Shown: positions 42,635-44,093 of the stretch, in pieces | How the letters are laid out: every line of letters starts with the position of its first letter | Position numbering within the stretch: position 1 is the stretch's first letter | From: Bacteroidota bacterium | GTDB taxonomy: Bacteria > Bacteroidota > Bacteroidia > Chitinophagales > Chitinophagaceae | Length of the DNA stretch: 44,093 nucleotides | Assembly (NCBI GenBank): GCA_013285915.1 | Contig: JABDGS010000022.1 | Location: 633-44,725 of the forward strand | Reading direction: 5' to 3' | The notes under the pieces: generated by a model | The model's input: the letters and a program-made list of their open reading frames with translations, nothing else | Databases searched by the model: none | What the model was told of the DNA's origin: nothing | Made by a program: the position numbers and the translations under genes

Positions 42635-42694
42635 CTGCTTTTTGCGTGAAGGAAGCGGGGTTGGTTGATTAGTTAATTGGTAAAGACAAGTTGA

Positions 42695-42976
42695 TTGGTT
42701 GTAGAGTTGTTGCCTTTTTCCACTCTTGAAGTTTCCGTAAAAATACCTAAAAAAGTACCCCAAAATGGATACCTGGCAAATCCTCTTACCATTGGAGAGC
42801 ATATTCGCAAGGCAAGAATAGATAGAAATCTGTTTCAAGAGGCCGTGGCGGCACTGTTTCCAATTTCTGAATCAGCACTATCGAAGTGGGAGAATAATAA
42901 GGCAGTGCCAAGCAAAGCCCATATGCCCTGCGTTATATCATTTTTAGGATTTGACCCTTTATCAATAAATCACTGA
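42695..42976 (+). CDS. Small XRE-type helix-turn-helix protein, start doubtful
   Basis: Up to 93 aa. LTIGEHIRKARIDRNLFQEAVAALFPISESALSKWENNKAVPS is a recognisable XRE HTH, with a family-typical lead-in (VSVKIPKKVPQNGYLANP) and end (VISFLGFDPL). No in-frame ATG precedes the domain; the frame opens with TTG at 42695 within a GGTTGATT-rich stretch. It may use TTG or GTA-like initiation, or be the tail of a decayed gene. Divergent from mfd; target unknown. Confidence 0.55.
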   Translation: MVVELLPFSTLEVSVKIPKKVPQNGYLANPLTIGEHIRKARIDRNLFQEAVAALFPISESALSKWENNKAVPSKAHMPCVISFLGFDPLSINH

Positions 42977-43166
42977 AATGCATTGTTGCGCTGACAAACT
43001 TTGATAAATAAATGGGTTGTCGGGCAAAACCAATAAAACTGTGGGCATTATTACTATACTTAAAAATATCATAACTTGATAGATACGTCAATTAGGCGGC
43101 TCACTGGCCCTTCCAGCGGAAGCTCTTTGCTGTCGAATAACATTCTCGTTTATTTAAACTTTTGGG

Positions 43167-44093
43167 TTATATGACCGGTAAAACGACAGTGTCGCCTTCC
43201 GTGAAGTCAACATGCAGCTTTACACCCTTCACAGCATAATCAATATGCAAAGTCTTAGCCTTACCAAAGTGCGGGTCGTTTCCGTCCACGAGATCATTCG
43301 AAGCCCTCACCTCCAGCTTATTGTTTTTCACAAGGCTTCTTAACTTACGGGTCACATTTGGCCGGTTAAAATTCAAACCACTCACGTAATAGGCTGTGAT
43401 AATTTCCAACCCGCTTTTTTCATTTGCCATATTTTGTTTGTGGTTAATCACTTCAAGCGCTTCCTGTTTTAAGTGCTTGTCGCTAATGCTTTGAACAGCA
43501 GCTCGCAGGCGCTCCGCATCAGTGTCGGGTAAGGTTTGGATCTCTTCCAGTACATTAAGCGCGTCATTCACCTGTCCTTCTTTCTGCATTTTGGCGATGA
43601 TGACGTTGATTAACTTTGTATGTTGCTGTTCGTTTCCTCGCGCCCCAATGAGTTGTAAAACCTGCAGTTCATTTTCGTACTGGAATATTTTATCATTAAG
43701 TGTAATGAAATCAAATAATATCACCTGCAATTTTGGTGAAAGCTTTACTATAGAGGATGCTTCATGGCTGTTTACACCTTCTGCAAATAATCGTCTTAAC
43801 CGGCTTTCTTCTGTTATATCTTCCAAGAAGATGGTAACACTTTCATCGCCATCAAAATACCGGCGCACAAGGGTACTTACAAACGCTCCTGATTCCGCGT
43901 CATCAACGACATAAAGATCACCCGTTTTTAAAGATAGCAGATATTTTTTAAGTGCAAGGGAGGCAGCAGAAGTATCATTAAGGTTAAGCAGGAACGATTT
44001 TAAGGGTACAAGGTTAAAATGAAAATTTTCTGCGTATCCCAACAGTTCTGAACATAAATAATCGGTGCATTGAGGGCTCCTGTTAATGATGGT
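43167..44093 (-). CDS. Unrecognised protein, 5' end beyond the window
   Basis: The frame stays open to the window edge (the first in-frame TTG is at 44042, but codons continue upstream), so this is the C-terminal ~309 aa of a longer protein. Visible: an alpha/beta segment YVVDDAESGAFVSTLVRRYFDGDESVTIFLEDI, a long helical region (about 95-205) rich in Gln/Glu/Lys, and a C-terminal beta-rich domain (VRASNDLVDGNDPHFGKAKTLHIDYAVKGVKLHVDF). I do not recognise the family. No membrane segment or signal is seen. The 190-nt gap to the HTH gene has no evident feature. Confidence 0.6.
   Translation of the reverse strand, partial: TIINRSPQCTDYLCSELLGYAENFHFNLVPLKSFLLNLNDTSAASLALKKYLLSLKTGDLYVVDDAESGAFVSTLVRRYFDGDESVTIFLEDITEESRLRRLFAEGVNSHEASSIVKLSPKLQVILFDFITLNDKIFQYENELQVLQLIGARGNEQQHTKLINVIIAKMQKEGQVNDALNVLEEIQTLPDTDAERLRAAVQSISDKHLKQEALEVINHKQNMANEKSGLEIITAYYVSGLNFNRPNVTRKLRSLVKNNKLEVRASNDLVDGNDPHFGKAKTLHIDYAVKGVKLHVDFTEGDTVVLPVI

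Overview
The window looks like a chromosomal segment of a Bacteroidota bacterium, probably near Sphingobacteriaceae or Chitinophagaceae. This rests on family content (IPExxxVDY protein, GxxExxY protein, macroglobulin/TonB-plug proteins, OMP beta-barrel receptor), on several sites matching the Bacteroidota -7 promoter element TAnnTTTG, and on the scarcity of strong Shine-Dalgarno sequences. No phage, plasmid backbone, IS transposase, CRISPR array or rRNA was seen. The genus is not resolved.

Layout. Positions 1-6754 hold a lipid-modification cluster: an alpha/beta hydrolase, an FAD amine-oxidase-like protein, a DUF1365 protein, a cyclopropane-fatty-acid-synthase-like methyltransferase and, convergently, a GPH/MelB-type transporter. 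The cluster is split by a ~0.8 kb cassette at 2396-3193, a GxxExxY (PDDEXK-like) gene between 36-bp near-perfect inverted repeats. Positions 6897-9759 hold a Tat-exported TIM-barrel isomerase, a ParE-type toxin-antitoxin pair, ribulose-phosphate 3-epimerase and an Lrp/AsnC regulator. Positions 9843-10124 hold a self-contained RNA unit: a promoter-like site, a 170-nt tRNA-like RNA with a giant variable region, and an intrinsic terminator. A collapsed histidine-kinase pseudogene follows.

Positions 10608-14004 carry dnaN, a response regulator, recX and tryptophan 2,3-dioxygenase. Positions 14016-18749 carry a TonB-type outer-membrane barrel protein, a NIPSNAP protein diverging from an HxlR regulator, and an IPExxxVDY protein. 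Positions 18755-24717 carry an M28 peptidase with PDZ domain, feoB, an SGNH (CE2-like) esterase and a class-A-beta-lactamase-like serine hydrolase. Positions 24872-29931 are two tandem paralogous MG2/TonB-plug proteins. Positions 30189-35752 are a complete RND efflux operon (adaptor, pump, TolC). Positions 36048-39069 carry gyrB, a small protein resembling a cysteine-stripped zinc ribbon, and a second toxin-antitoxin pair. Positions 39144-42629 carry mfd. The right edge has a small XRE-type HTH of doubtful start and an unrecognised protein running off the window.

The most unusual objects are the tRNA-like RNA (9911-10080) and the inverted-repeat-bounded GxxExxY cassette. Smaller points include palindromic elements read through in frame in two proteins, promoter elements that overlie the nominal start codons of mfd, feoB and the M28 peptidase, and a FeoB whose G4 motif lacks the usual Asn.
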